The notes beneath the pieces are model-generated. The model was given only the letters and a program-made list of their open reading frames with translations. It was not told where the DNA came from and did no database searches. Source: an uncultured Eubacteriales bacterium (GTDB lineage: Bacteria; Bacillota; Clostridia; Oscillospirales; Oscillospiraceae). Taken from it: a stretch of DNA of 45,433 nucleotides. Each line of letters starts with the position of its first letter. Position 1 is the stretch's first letter. Position numbers and translations under genes: made by a program. The stretch is taken from NCBI GenBank assembly GCA_902475855.1, contig CABSBF010000015.1:1-45433 (forward strand), written 5' to 3'. Shown piece after piece: positions 7,083 to 15,013 of the stretch.

Positions 7083-7152
7083 CTGTTTTATGCTTTCTGT
7101 TTATGCTATCCTGTTTCTTCTGTTCTGTTTATATTGTCCTGTTTTTATGCTT
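7083..7152. repeat. Five tandem 14-bp units beginning CTGTTT
   Basis: CTGTTT occurs at 7083, 7097, 7111, 7125 and 7139, each exactly 14 bp apart. The other eight bases vary but are AT-rich, with ATGC in three of the units. It lies in the gap between the lipoprotein stop and the terminator. No function is known to me. Confidence 0.7.
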
Positions 7153-7173
7153 ACAGCGACAGCTTTCATGCGG

Positions 7174-8724
7174 TCAGTTCAGAAGGCTCAGGAAGTCGAT
7201 ATAGTCGCCCTGCGGCACATCCAGTACGCCGCCGCCCGCGATCTGGCGAACGCGCAGGGTGCCATCATCCATACCGAACGCGAACGCGCCCGAGGGCACC
7301 GCGTCGCCGTTGAAGACATAGCCGTAGACCATGCCGGTTCCGTCCATGCCGAGGTAGTTGACGGCACCTTCCCAGGCGTAGTATGTCTCGCCGTTGGCCG
7401 GGTCGTTTTCATTCAGCATCAGGCCGCCGTCCTCCGCAAGGATCAACTGATATTTGACCTTGTCGCCGCTGCTCGTGCTGCTGTACTGCGCTTCGGACTC
7501 CCATCTGCCGGTGAAGGAATAGGGGAGGATGTTTTCCGCCTGCTGGAGATACTCCATGAGGTCATACTTCACGCCCTGTTCATCGATGGCATAGGCCGCG
7601 CCGTTCTCACCTTGCAGATCGACGATGTTGCTGAGGCCGAACAGCGGGCCGCCGCAGCGCAGCGCGCCGTAACTCATGCCGCGGAGCAGGTCAATAAACT
7701 CCACCGTGCCGGCATCGGTACACAGGAAAACGATGGGGAAGAAGCTGGGCCCCAGCGACTCGACGAGAATTTTGGTGTAGTTGCCGTAGCAGCCGGGCAC
7801 TTCATATTCTTCGTCATAGGAGAAGTTGAACGCCTGACGGTAGGGCTCGGCGGTCTCGGTTTTCCGGAATGTGATCCCCACGCCGGGGAAATTGAGCTTC
7901 GCCGTGATAAAGTCGCAGGTGCTCTCCACCGGGAAGCCGCTCTCCTGCGGCTCCGACAGATCGAGGGGGAGGCAGTGATAATACCAGTTTGCGCCCGCAA
8001 TGGAGCCGACGGGAACGATGGCATAGATCGTGCCGCCGTCCGGATAGAACATCGCACAGGAAAGGTTTTCGTCCGTAATGGTCCACGAGCGGAGATAGGC
8101 AACGCCCGCGGAGGCATCCGGGGTGAGGAAAGGAGCCGTGGTTCTGTCAAAGAACTGCGCGGCGGCGCGGCGCAGGGCGGTTATCAGGTCTGCATAGGAT
8201 GCGCCATAGAGCTCCGCCACCTGCCAGCCTTGCAGAGTGGTGTCCGCGGCAAAGTCGTAGTGGTAGACCATGTAGTCAGTGAACTCAAAGGAATACTGCG
8301 CGGTAAGCACCAAGCTCAGCACGCTGCCCGTCCAGTAGCTGTCCCACGAAACGGTGATAACCCCGGGCGAGGTGTTGTCGCGCATGGCGGTTTTGGCCTC
8401 ATTGACATAGCCGCCGAAATCGTTGGCGATTTGCAGGTTGACCGACTCCGCGCCGGGGGCGTCGGAGAGGATCTGCGGAATGTGGAAGGAGCAATCCCAG
8501 TCGCAGTTGTATTCATCCGCCCATGAGAACTCCTCGCTGATCGCATCGGAGATCAGGCTGTCATCGTAGATCTGCGCCGGGGGCTCGGACGAGCTCGGCT
8601 CCGTGGGCTCGGTTCCGTTCTGGGAGCCTTTCGTGGGGAAGGACGGAAACTGCGGCAGAAGTCCGCAGCCTGCAAGGGAAAGCAGCAGCGATGCAGCCAG
8701 CAGCAGGGAAACTGTCCTTTTCAT
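7174..8724 (-). CDS. Large secreted lipoprotein of unknown function
   Basis: 516 residues with a lipoprotein signal peptide: MKR, a hydrophobic stretch and the lipobox LAGC with Cys20. A Ser/Pro/Glu-rich spacer (about 25-55) follows, then a mixed alpha/beta region. Residues around 120-200, with VLSLVLTAQYSFEF, TLQGWQVAEL and later TPDASAG, vaguely resemble the DUF3298/RsiV-like C-terminal domain seen in Gram-positive surface lipoproteins. AAGGAG lies 10 nt upstream of the ATG. It is a single-gene unit, divergent from the SdpI-family gene. No catalytic motif is recognised. Confidence 0.75.
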   Translation of the reverse strand: MKRTVSLLLAASLLLSLAGCGLLPQFPSFPTKGSQNGTEPTEPSSSEPPAQIYDDSLISDAISEEFSWADEYNCDWDCSFHIPQILSDAPGAESVNLQIANDFGGYVNEAKTAMRDNTSPGVITVSWDSYWTGSVLSLVLTAQYSFEFTDYMVYHYDFAADTTLQGWQVAELYGASYADLITALRRAAAQFFDRTTAPFLTPDASAGVAYLRSWTITDENLSCAMFYPDGGTIYAIVPVGSIAGANWYYHCLPLDLSEPQESGFPVESTCDFITAKLNFPGVGITFRKTETAEPYRQAFNFSYDEEYEVPGCYGNYTKILVESLGPSFFPIVFLCTDAGTVEFIDLLRGMSYGALRCGGPLFGLSNIVDLQGENGAAYAIDEQGVKYDLMEYLQQAENILPYSFTGRWESEAQYSSTSSGDKVKYQLILAEDGGLMLNENDPANGETYYAWEGAVNYLGMDGTGMVYGYVFNGDAVPSGAFAFGMDDGTLRVRQIAGGGVLDVPQGDYIDFLSLLN

Positions 8725-8815
8725 GGTGCATTCTCCTTTTCGATGTGATGGGCAGGGACGGGAGGTGCTTCTGTTCTTAGTTTATCATACATTATAATAA
8801 AAAACAACACAGGTC

Positions 8816-8844
8816 TTGCAAAATGTTTCTCTTCGTTGTATTCT
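8816..8844 (+). promoter_or_regulatory. Putative promoter of the SdpI-family gene
   Basis: TTGCAA (8816-8821), a 17-nt spacer and TATTCT (8839-8844), 22 nt upstream of the ATG at 8867. Confidence 0.5.
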
Positions 8845-8866
8845 ATTGCCACAGAGGTGACAAATT

Positions 8867-9232
8867 ATGACAACAAATTGGTGGATCTGCTTCGGCTGTT
8901 CTCTGCTGGTTCCGGCGGTTCTGACGCTGGCCGGGCTGCTGTCGTGGAAGCGTTGCCCGAGGAAAATCAATGCCTTTGTCGGCTACCGCACGACGCGCTC
9001 GATGAAAAACGAGGAAGCCTGGCGCTTTGCCAACGAAACCTTCGGAAGATTCTTATTCTGGACGGGACTCGGCATGGCGCTGCTTCCCGCCGTGCTGCTG
9101 CCGGCGCTGCTGCACGCCTCTGCGGAGGCGCTCGGCGGGATCACCGCGGGGCTCTGCCTTTTTGATCTGATCCCGATTTTCGTGTGCATTGCAAAAACGG
9201 AGGCGGCGCTGAAAAAGCGCTTCCCGGAATAA
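8867..9232 (+). CDS. SdpI-family membrane protein
   Basis: 121 residues with three hydrophobic segments (about 6-25, 64-84 and 90-110). Between segments 1 and 2 is the SdpI/YhfL-type signature NAFVGYRTTRSMKNEEAW followed by AN. Bacillus SdpI is an immunity and signalling protein for the SDP toxin, but most short homologues have no established role, and no sdpC-like toxin gene is nearby. GAGGTGA precedes the ATG. The gene ends 4 nt before the terminator at 9236, so it is monocistronic. Confidence 0.8.
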   Translation: MTTNWWICFGCSLLVPAVLTLAGLLSWKRCPRKINAFVGYRTTRSMKNEEAWRFANETFGRFLFWTGLGMALLPAVLLPALLHASAEALGGITAGLCLFDLIPIFVCIAKTEAALKKRFPE

Positions 9233-9235
9233 AAG

Positions 9236-9272
9236 AATCCCGGAACGGTTTGTGACGATCGTTCCGGGATTT
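9236..9272. terminator. Shared terminator of convergent genes
   Basis: AATCCCGGAACG (9236-9247) pairs with CGTTCCGGGATT (9260-9271) around a 12-nt loop. It lies between the SdpI-family gene (plus) and folC (minus). Confidence 0.8.
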
Positions 9273-9274
9273 GC

Positions 9275-10543
9275 TTATTTTTCCATTGCGGCGGTGCGGA
9301 TATCGCCCACCATGTAGAGACTGCCAAAGGCAACGACGGCGTCGTTTTCTCCGCCGGCCAGCCGGATGGCGGTCTGCACGCCCTCCTTCACACTTGCGCA
9401 GGCGGTCACGGGCTTGCCGAACTGCGTGAGCATCCCGGCCAGTTTTTCTGCGGGCAGCGCACGGGGATTTTCCGGCGTGACGGTAACGAAGGCGGAGAAA
9501 TACGGCGCCATCGTCCGGTACATATCGGAATAATCCTTGTCGGCCATCACGCCGGTCAGGGCGATCAGTCGGCGGCCGGAGAGATACTGCTCCAGATTCT
9601 TTGCCAGAGCCGCCATGCACTGCGGGTTGTGCCCGCCGTCCACAAAGAACACGGGCTTTTTGCGCAGCAGCTCAAAGCGGCCGGGCCAGGAGACGGTCTT
9701 CAGGCCCCTGCGGAGCTGCTCCTCGGAGATCTTCCAGCCCTTGGCGGTCAGCGCATCCACCGTCGCGACGACGACGGCGGCGTTCCTGAGCTGATGCTCC
9801 CCCAAAAGCGGAATTTCCAGATTTTCTCTCGCGCCGAGGTCAAAAACCTGGCCGGTGAAGTCGGCGTGACAGAGTCGAATGCCGTCGAAATCCGCCTTGT
9901 GCAGGCGTGCGCCGGTTCTGGCGCAGGCCTCTTCAAAAACCCGCTCGACGCTCGGCTTGCCGCGGTAGATCACCGCGTCGCCGCCCTTGATGATGCCGGC
10001 CTTGGCGGAGGCGATCTCCTCCAGAGTATCGCCCAGCACCTCAGTGTGGTCGAGGCCGATGTTGCAGATGACGGAAGCCTCCGGCGTGGAGATGACGTTC
10101 GTGGAGTCCAGCTCGCCGCCGAGTCCGACCTCCAGAGAGACGATCTGGCAGTCATGGCGCATGAAATATTCCATGGCGATGGCCGTGACCAGCTCGAACT
10201 CCGTCGGATGATCCTGCATCGCCTCGGCGTGCGGCCGGACGAACTCGGTGATCTCCGCCAGCTCCTCATCGGAGATCATCTCGCCGTTCACCTGCATCCG
10301 CTCATTGAAGCAGAGGATGAAGGGCGAGGTGTAAAGCCCCGTGCGGTAGCCCGCGGCGCGGAATACGGAGGCCAGCATGGCGGCAGTGGAGCCCTTGCCG
10401 TTGGTGCCGGCGATGTGGACGAATTTCAGCTTGTTCTGCGGGTTTCCGATGCGCTCGAGCAGTTCGCGGGTGCGGGACAGACCCGGCACGGAGCCCTTCC
10501 AGCTCACGGAATGAATGTAGCTCAGCGCTTCAGGATAGGTCAT
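9275..10543 (-). CDS. folC: Dihydrofolate/folylpolyglutamate synthase
   Basis: ATP-dependent addition of glutamate to dihydropteroate and folates (Mur ligase fold, 422 residues, normal length). The P-loop GTNGKGST is at residues 46-53 and is followed by the family segment TGLYTSPF. The Mur-type histidine motif near residue 315 reads VDGGHNP. The ATG overlaps the stop of the folate transporter gene in an ATGA arrangement, so the two are translationally coupled and share the tetrahydrofolate riboswitch upstream. Polyglutamylation traps folate that the transporter imports. Confidence 0.95.
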   Translation of the reverse strand: MTYPEALSYIHSVSWKGSVPGLSRTRELLERIGNPQNKLKFVHIAGTNGKGSTAAMLASVFRAAGYRTGLYTSPFILCFNERMQVNGEMISDEELAEITEFVRPHAEAMQDHPTEFELVTAIAMEYFMRHDCQIVSLEVGLGGELDSTNVISTPEASVICNIGLDHTEVLGDTLEEIASAKAGIIKGGDAVIYRGKPSVERVFEEACARTGARLHKADFDGIRLCHADFTGQVFDLGARENLEIPLLGEHQLRNAAVVVATVDALTAKGWKISEEQLRRGLKTVSWPGRFELLRKKPVFFVDGGHNPQCMAALAKNLEQYLSGRRLIALTGVMADKDYSDMYRTMAPYFSAFVTVTPENPRALPAEKLAGMLTQFGKPVTACASVKEGVQTAIRLAGGENDAVVAFGSLYMVGDIRTAAMEK

Positions 10544-11118
10544 GATTTTACCTTCTTTGGAATCAGAATTGTGTGCTGCACTCCGGCAAGCACCGGCAGG
10601 GTGACGAGCGCCATCAGCACAGACGCGGCAGCGCCCAGCAGAAGCCGCAGCCAGAACACGCCGAAGATCAGCTCATAGGTGTAGTAGTGGAACATTTTCG
10701 CGTCGATGTAGAACGCCATCGTGTTGAACACGGAAACCACCAGGCCGGCAAGAATGCTGGCGGCGAAGAACACGTACGGACGGCGGTTCTTCAGCAGGTT
10801 TTCCGTGGACATGGCCTTCTTGAAGATCACCTTGGCACAGCCGACGATCAGACCGCGCATGGCCGGCCCCAGCAGCCACAGAAGGGTGGTCGCGGTGAAG
10901 CCGTACTTGAGCATCTGCTCGCAGAAGGCGCCGAGGAAGCCGACAAGAAAGCCGTCAATCGGGCCGTACACCATGGCGGCGATGATGGAAGCCAGACCCA
11001 CGAAGGTCAGCTTGATGCCGCCGATCTCAACGGACGCCCACGACAGGCCGAAGTAGAGTGCGATCAGAACGGCGTCGATCGCGATGCGCGAAACGGGGAA
11101 ACGGTTGGTTTTGGACAT
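10540..11118 (-). CDS. folT: ECF transporter substrate-binding subunit for folate
   Basis: 192-residue integral membrane S component of an energy-coupling-factor transporter, with about six hydrophobic segments. The N-terminal helix has the family's conserved small-residue pattern (AIDAVLIALYFGLSW). GPIDGFLVGFLGAFCEQ and a PAMRGLIVG loop match the folate-transporter family. The start at 11118 is set by GGGAGG 8 nt upstream; the upstream in-frame codon lies inside the riboswitch leader. Folate specificity rests on sequence resemblance, coupling to folC and the tetrahydrofolate riboswitch. The shared EcfA/EcfT module must be encoded elsewhere. Confidence 0.92.
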   Translation of the reverse strand: MSKTNRFPVSRIAIDAVLIALYFGLSWASVEIGGIKLTFVGLASIIAAMVYGPIDGFLVGFLGAFCEQMLKYGFTATTLLWLLGPAMRGLIVGCAKVIFKKAMSTENLLKNRRPYVFFAASILAGLVVSVFNTMAFYIDAKMFHYYTYELIFGVFWLRLLLGAAASVLMALVTLPVLAGVQHTILIPKKVKS

Positions 11119-11126
11119 AAAAAAAT

Positions 11127-11154
11127 CCTCCCTGAAAATAATGGAAGGAGGTTG
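11127..11154 (-). promoter_or_regulatory. Shine-Dalgarno sequestering hairpin of folT
   Basis: On the minus strand CAACCTCC (complement of 11147-11154) contains CCTCC, which pairs with the folT Shine-Dalgarno GGGAGG (complement of 11127-11132). The same CAACCTCC is perfectly complementary over 8 nt to GGAGGTTG inside the aptamer (complement of 11254-11261). This suggests a translational switch. Confidence 0.65.
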
Positions 11155-11201
11155 AAATATACGCGACACTATGCCCCGATAAGGATAGGGACATCTTGCT
11201 C

Positions 11202-11298
11202 AGGCGGTTGCGGTAACAGTACCGCGGAGACCGAAATCTCCTTCGCCCGGCGGCAACCTCCCATCCAACCGGTACTTAACGCACTGTTCCTACTCCCT
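11202..11298 (-). ncRNA. Tetrahydrofolate (THF) riboswitch
   Basis: The minus-strand leader of folT-folC reads GGGAGTAG, GCGTTAAGT, GGATGGGA, GTTGCC, GGGCGAAGG, a GGAGA/TCTCC hairpin, GCGGTACTGTTACCGC. This matches in order the conserved elements of the folT-type THF riboswitch. AACAGT near the 5' end and ACTGTT near the 3' end form the closing stem. The control appears translational (see 11127-11154). The class and target fit established knowledge of Firmicutes folT genes. Confidence 0.92.
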
Positions 11299-11320
11299 GC
11301 AGCGTCGCATTGTCGATATC

Positions 11321-11348
11321 ATTGTACCGATTTTTTTGCAAAATGCAA
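11321..11348 (-). promoter_or_regulatory. Putative folT-folC promoter
   Basis: On the minus strand TTGCAT (complement of 11343-11348), a 16-nt spacer and TACAAT (complement of 11321-11326), about 23 nt before the riboswitch aptamer. Confidence 0.55.
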
Positions 11349-11443
11349 GCGTTTTTTTGAAAAAATACAAAAAAACTTTCCCCGGCGCCGAACACCCCCG
11401 CAGAGACGTCCTCGCAGGAGGGCAGGCACAGATCAAACGCGCG

Positions 11444-12517
11444 TCATTGCGCCCCCTCGCGGGGCTTTCCCTTCTTTTCCGGCTCCATCAGCTCATAGGC
11501 CTGCCTGCACAGGATCACCGCCACGGGCAGCAGGATCATCCCCAGAATCCCGTACAGCCGGTACCCGGCGTACAGGCTCACGAGCGTCAGAAGCGGGCTC
11601 AGCCCGATCTGCCTGCCGAGAAGCCGCGGCTCCAGAAACGTCCGCGTCAGCGAGGCCGCGGCATAGACCGCAAGCAGCCCGAGCCCCGTGCAGGTGTCGC
11701 CGCGCAGCAGCGTCAGTGCGCCCCAGGGCACCATGACCGTCCCCACGCCGAAGACCGGCAGCGCATCCACCAGCGCGATGAGCGCGGCAGTCAGCAGCGC
11801 ATGCTCCCGCCGCAGAAGCAGCAGCCCCGCCGCCACAAGGAGAAAGGTCACGCCCATCAGCCGCACCTGCGCCCGCAGATAGCCGCCGAGCGCAGTCTTC
11901 AGCCGTTCGCGAAGGACTATGAGCTGCTCCCGCCGCGCCGGAGGCAGCAGCCGTCCCAGCGCGGCGCACAGGCGCGGCTGCTCGGTCGAGATGAGATAGG
12001 CCGAGAGCAGCGCCGTCAGCAGAAACAGCGCGATCTCCGGCACGGAACTCAGCGTCCCCGTGACAAAGCGCAGCAGCCACCCGGAGAGGGATTCGGCAAG
12101 CCCTGAGCTTCCGGCGAAAAAGCCCTCCAGCCATTGCCCGGCAGCCCCGGCCATGCCGTCGGGCAGCCGCGCTGCAAGCAGGAGCAGCCGCCGCTTCAGC
12201 CGTCCGAGCGGCGCGGAGAGCGAGGCGAGATAGCCGGGCATCCGCGAGGCGAGCTCCGTCAGCCCCGTGCAGGCAGACCGTCCCAGCAGCCACAGCAGCG
12301 CAGCCGCAGCCGCCAGCACGCCCGTGACGCACAGAAAGGACGCCAGCCACCGCGGGCAGCCGCGTCCGGCCAGCCGCTTCACCGCCGGCTCCGCCGTGCG
12401 GCTGACGAGCCACCCCAGAAGAAAGGGAAGCCCGATGGGCAGCAGGTACCTTGCCGTCAGCCGGATCGCCACGAGAAAACAAAGTGCAAAGAGCGCCAGA
12501 CGCCATGGCTTTTTCAT
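11444..12517 (-). CDS. AI-2E/YtvI-family membrane protein
   Basis: 357-residue polytopic membrane protein. An N-terminal pair of hydrophobic helices precedes PFLLGWLVSRTAEPAV. The C-terminal part has helices with ALVDALPVFGVGTVMVPW and FLEPRLLGRQIGLSPLLTL, a signature of the PF01594 family (AI-2E transporters, PerM, and the sporulation protein YtvI). The length and the nearby sporulation genes favour YtvI. Many members are poorly characterised and autoinducer transport should not be assumed. The ATG at 12517 has GGGAGG 10 nt upstream. It is divergent from the ACT-domain gene. Confidence 0.85.
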   Translation of the reverse strand: MKKPWRLALFALCFLVAIRLTARYLLPIGLPFLLGWLVSRTAEPAVKRLAGRGCPRWLASFLCVTGVLAAAAALLWLLGRSACTGLTELASRMPGYLASLSAPLGRLKRRLLLLAARLPDGMAGAAGQWLEGFFAGSSGLAESLSGWLLRFVTGTLSSVPEIALFLLTALLSAYLISTEQPRLCAALGRLLPPARREQLIVLRERLKTALGGYLRAQVRLMGVTFLLVAAGLLLLRREHALLTAALIALVDALPVFGVGTVMVPWGALTLLRGDTCTGLGLLAVYAAASLTRTFLEPRLLGRQIGLSPLLTLVSLYAGYRLYGILGMILLPVAVILCRQAYELMEPEKKGKPREGAQ

Positions 12518-12541
12518 GTGCGAACCTCCCTTTTTGCGGTC

Positions 12542-12570
12542 TTGCAATCTGGAAAACAATGTGGTAAAAT
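12542..12570 (+). promoter_or_regulatory. Promoter of the ACT-domain gene
   Basis: TTGCAA (12542-12547), a 17-nt spacer and TAAAAT (12565-12570), 35 nt upstream of the ATG. Confidence 0.65.
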
Positions 12571-12605
12571 CAGAATATATATGTAGAAATACGGAGGGTT
12601 TGCTC

Positions 12606-13046
12606 ATGACGCAACTGCCGAAATATTACATCGTCGAGGCCAAGGCACTGCCGGAGGTATTCCTCAAGGTGGCAGAGGCAAAATGGCTTCTGGAAACCGG
12701 CGAGGCAACCACGGTGAACGAGGCTGCCAAGGCAACGGGCATCAGCCGCAGCGCGTTTTATAAATACCGCGACGCGATTGCTCCCTTCCAGAACATGATG
12801 GCCGGCCGCATCCTGACATTCCAGTTCATTCTGCGCGACGTAACTGGCCTTCTGTCCTCCATACTTTCCATTTTTGCCCAATTCGGCGCAAATATACTGA
12901 CCATCAACCAAACCATTCCCACCAACGGCTGCGCCTCGGTGACCATCTCCGCCGAAACGACGAATATGACCGACGGCGTGGAAGACATGGTCCGCTCACT
13001 GAGCGCGATTTCCGGCGTTTTGAAGGCGGAGATCCTGGCAGGATAA
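12606..13046 (+). CDS. ACT-domain protein of the UPF0735/PheB family
   Basis: 146 residues. The N-terminal half (about 1-65) carries a helix-turn-helix-like segment, VNEAAKATGISRSAFYKYRD. The C-terminal half (about 70-146) is an ACT domain with DVTGLLSSILSIFAQFGANILTINQ. Bacillus PheB belongs here, and such proteins are thought to be small ligand-responsive regulators of amino-acid metabolism. No ligand or target is visible in this window. GGAGG lies 7 nt upstream of the ATG. A good promoter at 12542 makes it a single transcription unit. Confidence 0.88.
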   Translation: MTQLPKYYIVEAKALPEVFLKVAEAKWLLETGEATTVNEAAKATGISRSAFYKYRDAIAPFQNMMAGRILTFQFILRDVTGLLSSILSIFAQFGANILTINQTIPTNGCASVTISAETTNMTDGVEDMVRSLSAISGVLKAEILAG

Positions 13047-13084
13047 TTCTATTCAAAAAAGTCGCCGTTCATTAAAACTCCCTA

Positions 13085-13113
13085 TTGCATTTCCCGGACT
13101 TTGCCTATATACT
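13085..13113 (+). promoter_or_regulatory. Promoter of the ACP-like gene
   Basis: TTGCAT (13085-13090), a 17-nt spacer and TATACT (13108-13113), 33 nt upstream of the TTG start. Confidence 0.6.
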
Positions 13114-13146
13114 GATATGGCATGAGCAAAAACGGGAGGTGTTAAC

Positions 13147-13374
13147 TTGGTCTTTGAAACGATCCGTCAACTTCTGACAGAGCAGCTCGGCTGTGAGGAG
13201 GAGCGGGTTCTCCCTTCCACCGTGATCCTGGAGGATCTGGAGGCGGAGCCTGAGGATCTGGCGGAGCTGATGCTTTCGCTGGAGCAGGAGTTTGACATTG
13301 CGTGGACGGATGACGACCTGCGGTCGCTCCGCACCGTCGGCGATCTGACGGCCTTTGTTGAAAACCAGTTATAA
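13147..13374 (+). CDS. Acyl-carrier-protein-like protein lacking the carrier serine
   Basis: 75 residues that align end to end with bacterial acyl carrier protein: EDL at 29-31, helix II ending LSLEQEFD, and the C-terminal TVGDLTAFVE. Where canonical ACP has the DSL motif with the phosphopantetheine serine, this protein reads EPEDL, with proline at the serine position. It therefore cannot carry the prosthetic group in the usual way and may be a structural or regulatory relative. Translation starts at TTG, with GGGAGGTG 5 nt upstream. It has its own promoter and terminator, so it is not part of a fatty-acid operon here. Confidence 0.78.
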   Translation: MVFETIRQLLTEQLGCEEERVLPSTVILEDLEAEPEDLAELMLSLEQEFDIAWTDDDLRSLRTVGDLTAFVENQL

Positions 13375-13380
13375 ATATGA

Positions 13381-13420
13381 ATCCCCGGTCGGCAAAAAGC
13401 CGACCGGGGATTTTCTTGTT
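13381..13420 (+). terminator. Intrinsic terminator of the ACP-like gene
   Basis: ATCCCCGGTCGGC pairs perfectly with GCCGACCGGGGAT around an AAAAA loop, followed by TTTCTTGTTTT. Confidence 0.9.
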
Positions 13421-13474
13421 TTGTCTTTTGTCCGGCACACAGGCCGTCCGCAGGTGCGTTCCGGCGAGCCGGGG

Positions 13475-14143
13475 TCATGTCAGCGTGACCTGCGGATGCG
13501 CCTCCTGCGCGCTGACGGTCACCTCCGTGCGCTGCGTGCCGTTTTCGGATAACACATAGTCGCCGTAGGGCACACCGTAGAAGGTGCAGCGCACCTCCGT
13601 CTGCATACTCGACTGCCGCCGCGCAACTGCGCGATCATAGTAGCCGCCGCCCATGAGCGTGAAGTCCAGCCAGCCGTCCGAGGCCACCGCGTCGCCCGGC
13701 GCGAGCCGCCGCACGACCGTCACCGTCCCGACCTGCGCGCGCGTCAGATGGAGCTGCTCTCCGTCCGTCCAGCCGCAGCCGTCGCCCGTCGCGACGGAGG
13801 CATTTTCAAAGAGGGTGAACTCCACCCGTCCGAGGTCGCTCGCCGCCGTGTAGCGCCCCGGCTGCAAAGGCGCAGTCACCGCCATGCCCTCCGCATCCGG
13901 CGCGAGGGTTTGCAGGCTTGTCCCGTCTGCGCGCAGAAGTTCCACCCGGCGAATCTCCGGGTCGGCCACGATCAGAAGCTTCACCAGCACCAGATCCGGC
14001 GAGGACGGCGACGACGCGGGCGCAGGCGGTGCGGCATCCGTTCCGTTTTCCGCAAAAACCGCGCTGATCAGCCCCACGCCGGAGGCCAGCGCGACCGTCA
14101 GCAGCAGAAACGCACAGGCAACGCGGATTGCCGATTTATGCAT
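13475..14143 (-). CDS. Secreted or membrane-anchored protein of unknown function
   Basis: 222 residues. An uncleaved anchor or signal peptide (about 8-30) is followed by an Ala/Pro/Ser spacer (35-50). Two beta-rich modules with repeated phrases such as GRYTAASDLGRVEFTLFENA and YGDYVLSENGTQ then recall prealbumin-like/Cna-B folds of Gram-positive surface proteins. No sortase motif is present. The ATG at 14143 follows GGGAAGGGGG. It is divergent from the SpoIIQ-like gene 116 nt away, which might mean co-regulation. The function is unknown. Confidence 0.65.
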   Translation of the reverse strand: MHKSAIRVACAFLLLTVALASGVGLISAVFAENGTDAAPPAPASSPSSPDLVLVKLLIVADPEIRRVELLRADGTSLQTLAPDAEGMAVTAPLQPGRYTAASDLGRVEFTLFENASVATGDGCGWTDGEQLHLTRAQVGTVTVVRRLAPGDAVASDGWLDFTLMGGGYYDRAVARRQSSMQTEVRCTFYGVPYGDYVLSENGTQRTEVTVSAQEAHPQVTLT

Positions 14144-14259
14144 CAGAATTCCCCCTTCCCGGCTTCCAGTATACGCAGGCGCGAGGGGAGAAAAGCGTCG
14201 AGAAAATTCATGTATAAAGAAAAATTTTCCTGCCCATACTGATGCTCGGAGGTGCTATT

Positions 14260-14934
14260 ATGCAAAACGACAACAAATCCAACGGTTTCATGCGCTTTCT
14301 GCGCGAAAAAGGGTACTATATCGTACTTCTGCTGTGCGCCGTGGCGGTGGGCGTTTCCGGCTATCTTCTGCTGAACGGGCGCGGCGGCGAACCGGCCGGG
14401 CTTCCTGCCGAGGAAAGCAGCCCCGCGCAGCTACAGGAGAGCCTGCCGAAAACGCTGCACGTCGCCGCCACAGAGGGAAGCGAATCCGGCACGCAGCCAA
14501 CCGAGCACACCCAGCAAAGCGGCATCCGAACCAGTGCGCCCGTGCAGGGCGGGCAGATCGCCCCCTTCGCGGCGGACCATCTGGCCTATAACACAACAAC
14601 ACGCGACTGGCGCACGCACGAAGGCGTCGATCTGAGCGCGGCGCTGGGCGACGCGGTCTGCGCCGCGGCGGATGGCAGCGTCTACACCGTCTATGACGAC
14701 GAAAGCCTCGGAACAACCGTCGTCCTGCGGCACGACGGCGGCTACACCACGCATTATTCCAATCTGGCCGAGGATGTGGCGGTCAAGGCAGGCGACAGTG
14801 TGAAGGCGGGCGACACGCTGGGCAGGATCGGCCGGACGGCCAACATCGAAACGGCAGTCGAGCCACATCTGCATTTTGCGGTCTATCGGAACAATGTTCC
14901 CATGGACCCCGCAGAGTTTTTGAAGGCGTCCTGA
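14260..14934 (+). CDS. SpoIIQ-like M23 family peptidase
   Basis: 224 residues. A short cytoplasmic tail is followed by one transmembrane helix (about 19-38), a low-complexity linker (40-90) and a C-terminal LytM/M23 domain. The zinc and catalytic positions are intact: His120 and Asp124 in THEGVD, His165 in TTHYSN, and His203/His205 in PHLHF. The architecture and length match SpoIIQ, the forespore membrane protein that bridges to the mother cell during engulfment. In clostridia it retains the metal site, unlike Bacillus. The ATG at 14260 is preferred over 14242 because CGGAGGTG lies between them. Other spore genes nearby support this reading, but a general cell-wall endopeptidase is possible. 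Confidence 0.8.
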   Translation: MQNDNKSNGFMRFLREKGYYIVLLLCAVAVGVSGYLLLNGRGGEPAGLPAEESSPAQLQESLPKTLHVAATEGSESGTQPTEHTQQSGIRTSAPVQGGQIAPFAADHLAYNTTTRDWRTHEGVDLSAALGDAVCAAADGSVYTVYDDESLGTTVVLRHDGGYTTHYSNLAEDVAVKAGDSVKAGDTLGRIGRTANIETAVEPHLHFAVYRNNVPMDPAEFLKAS

Positions 14935-15013
14935 GGCGTTTTCAACGGAACGGCACCGGCGGTGACGAAAGTGCCGGCAGCGGCGCCGGATGCACCGCGC
15001 TCTGCTGGAAGTC

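Noticed and set aside
7039..8526. Long plus-strand open frame (495 codons) opposite the lipoprotein gene
   Set aside because: It is antisense to a gene with signal peptide and RBS, lacks a family resemblance, and is the long shadow expected in GC-rich DNA.
8867..9232. SDP toxin immunity system
   Set aside because: Only an SdpI-family protein is present; there is no toxin precursor or SdpR-like regulator next to it.
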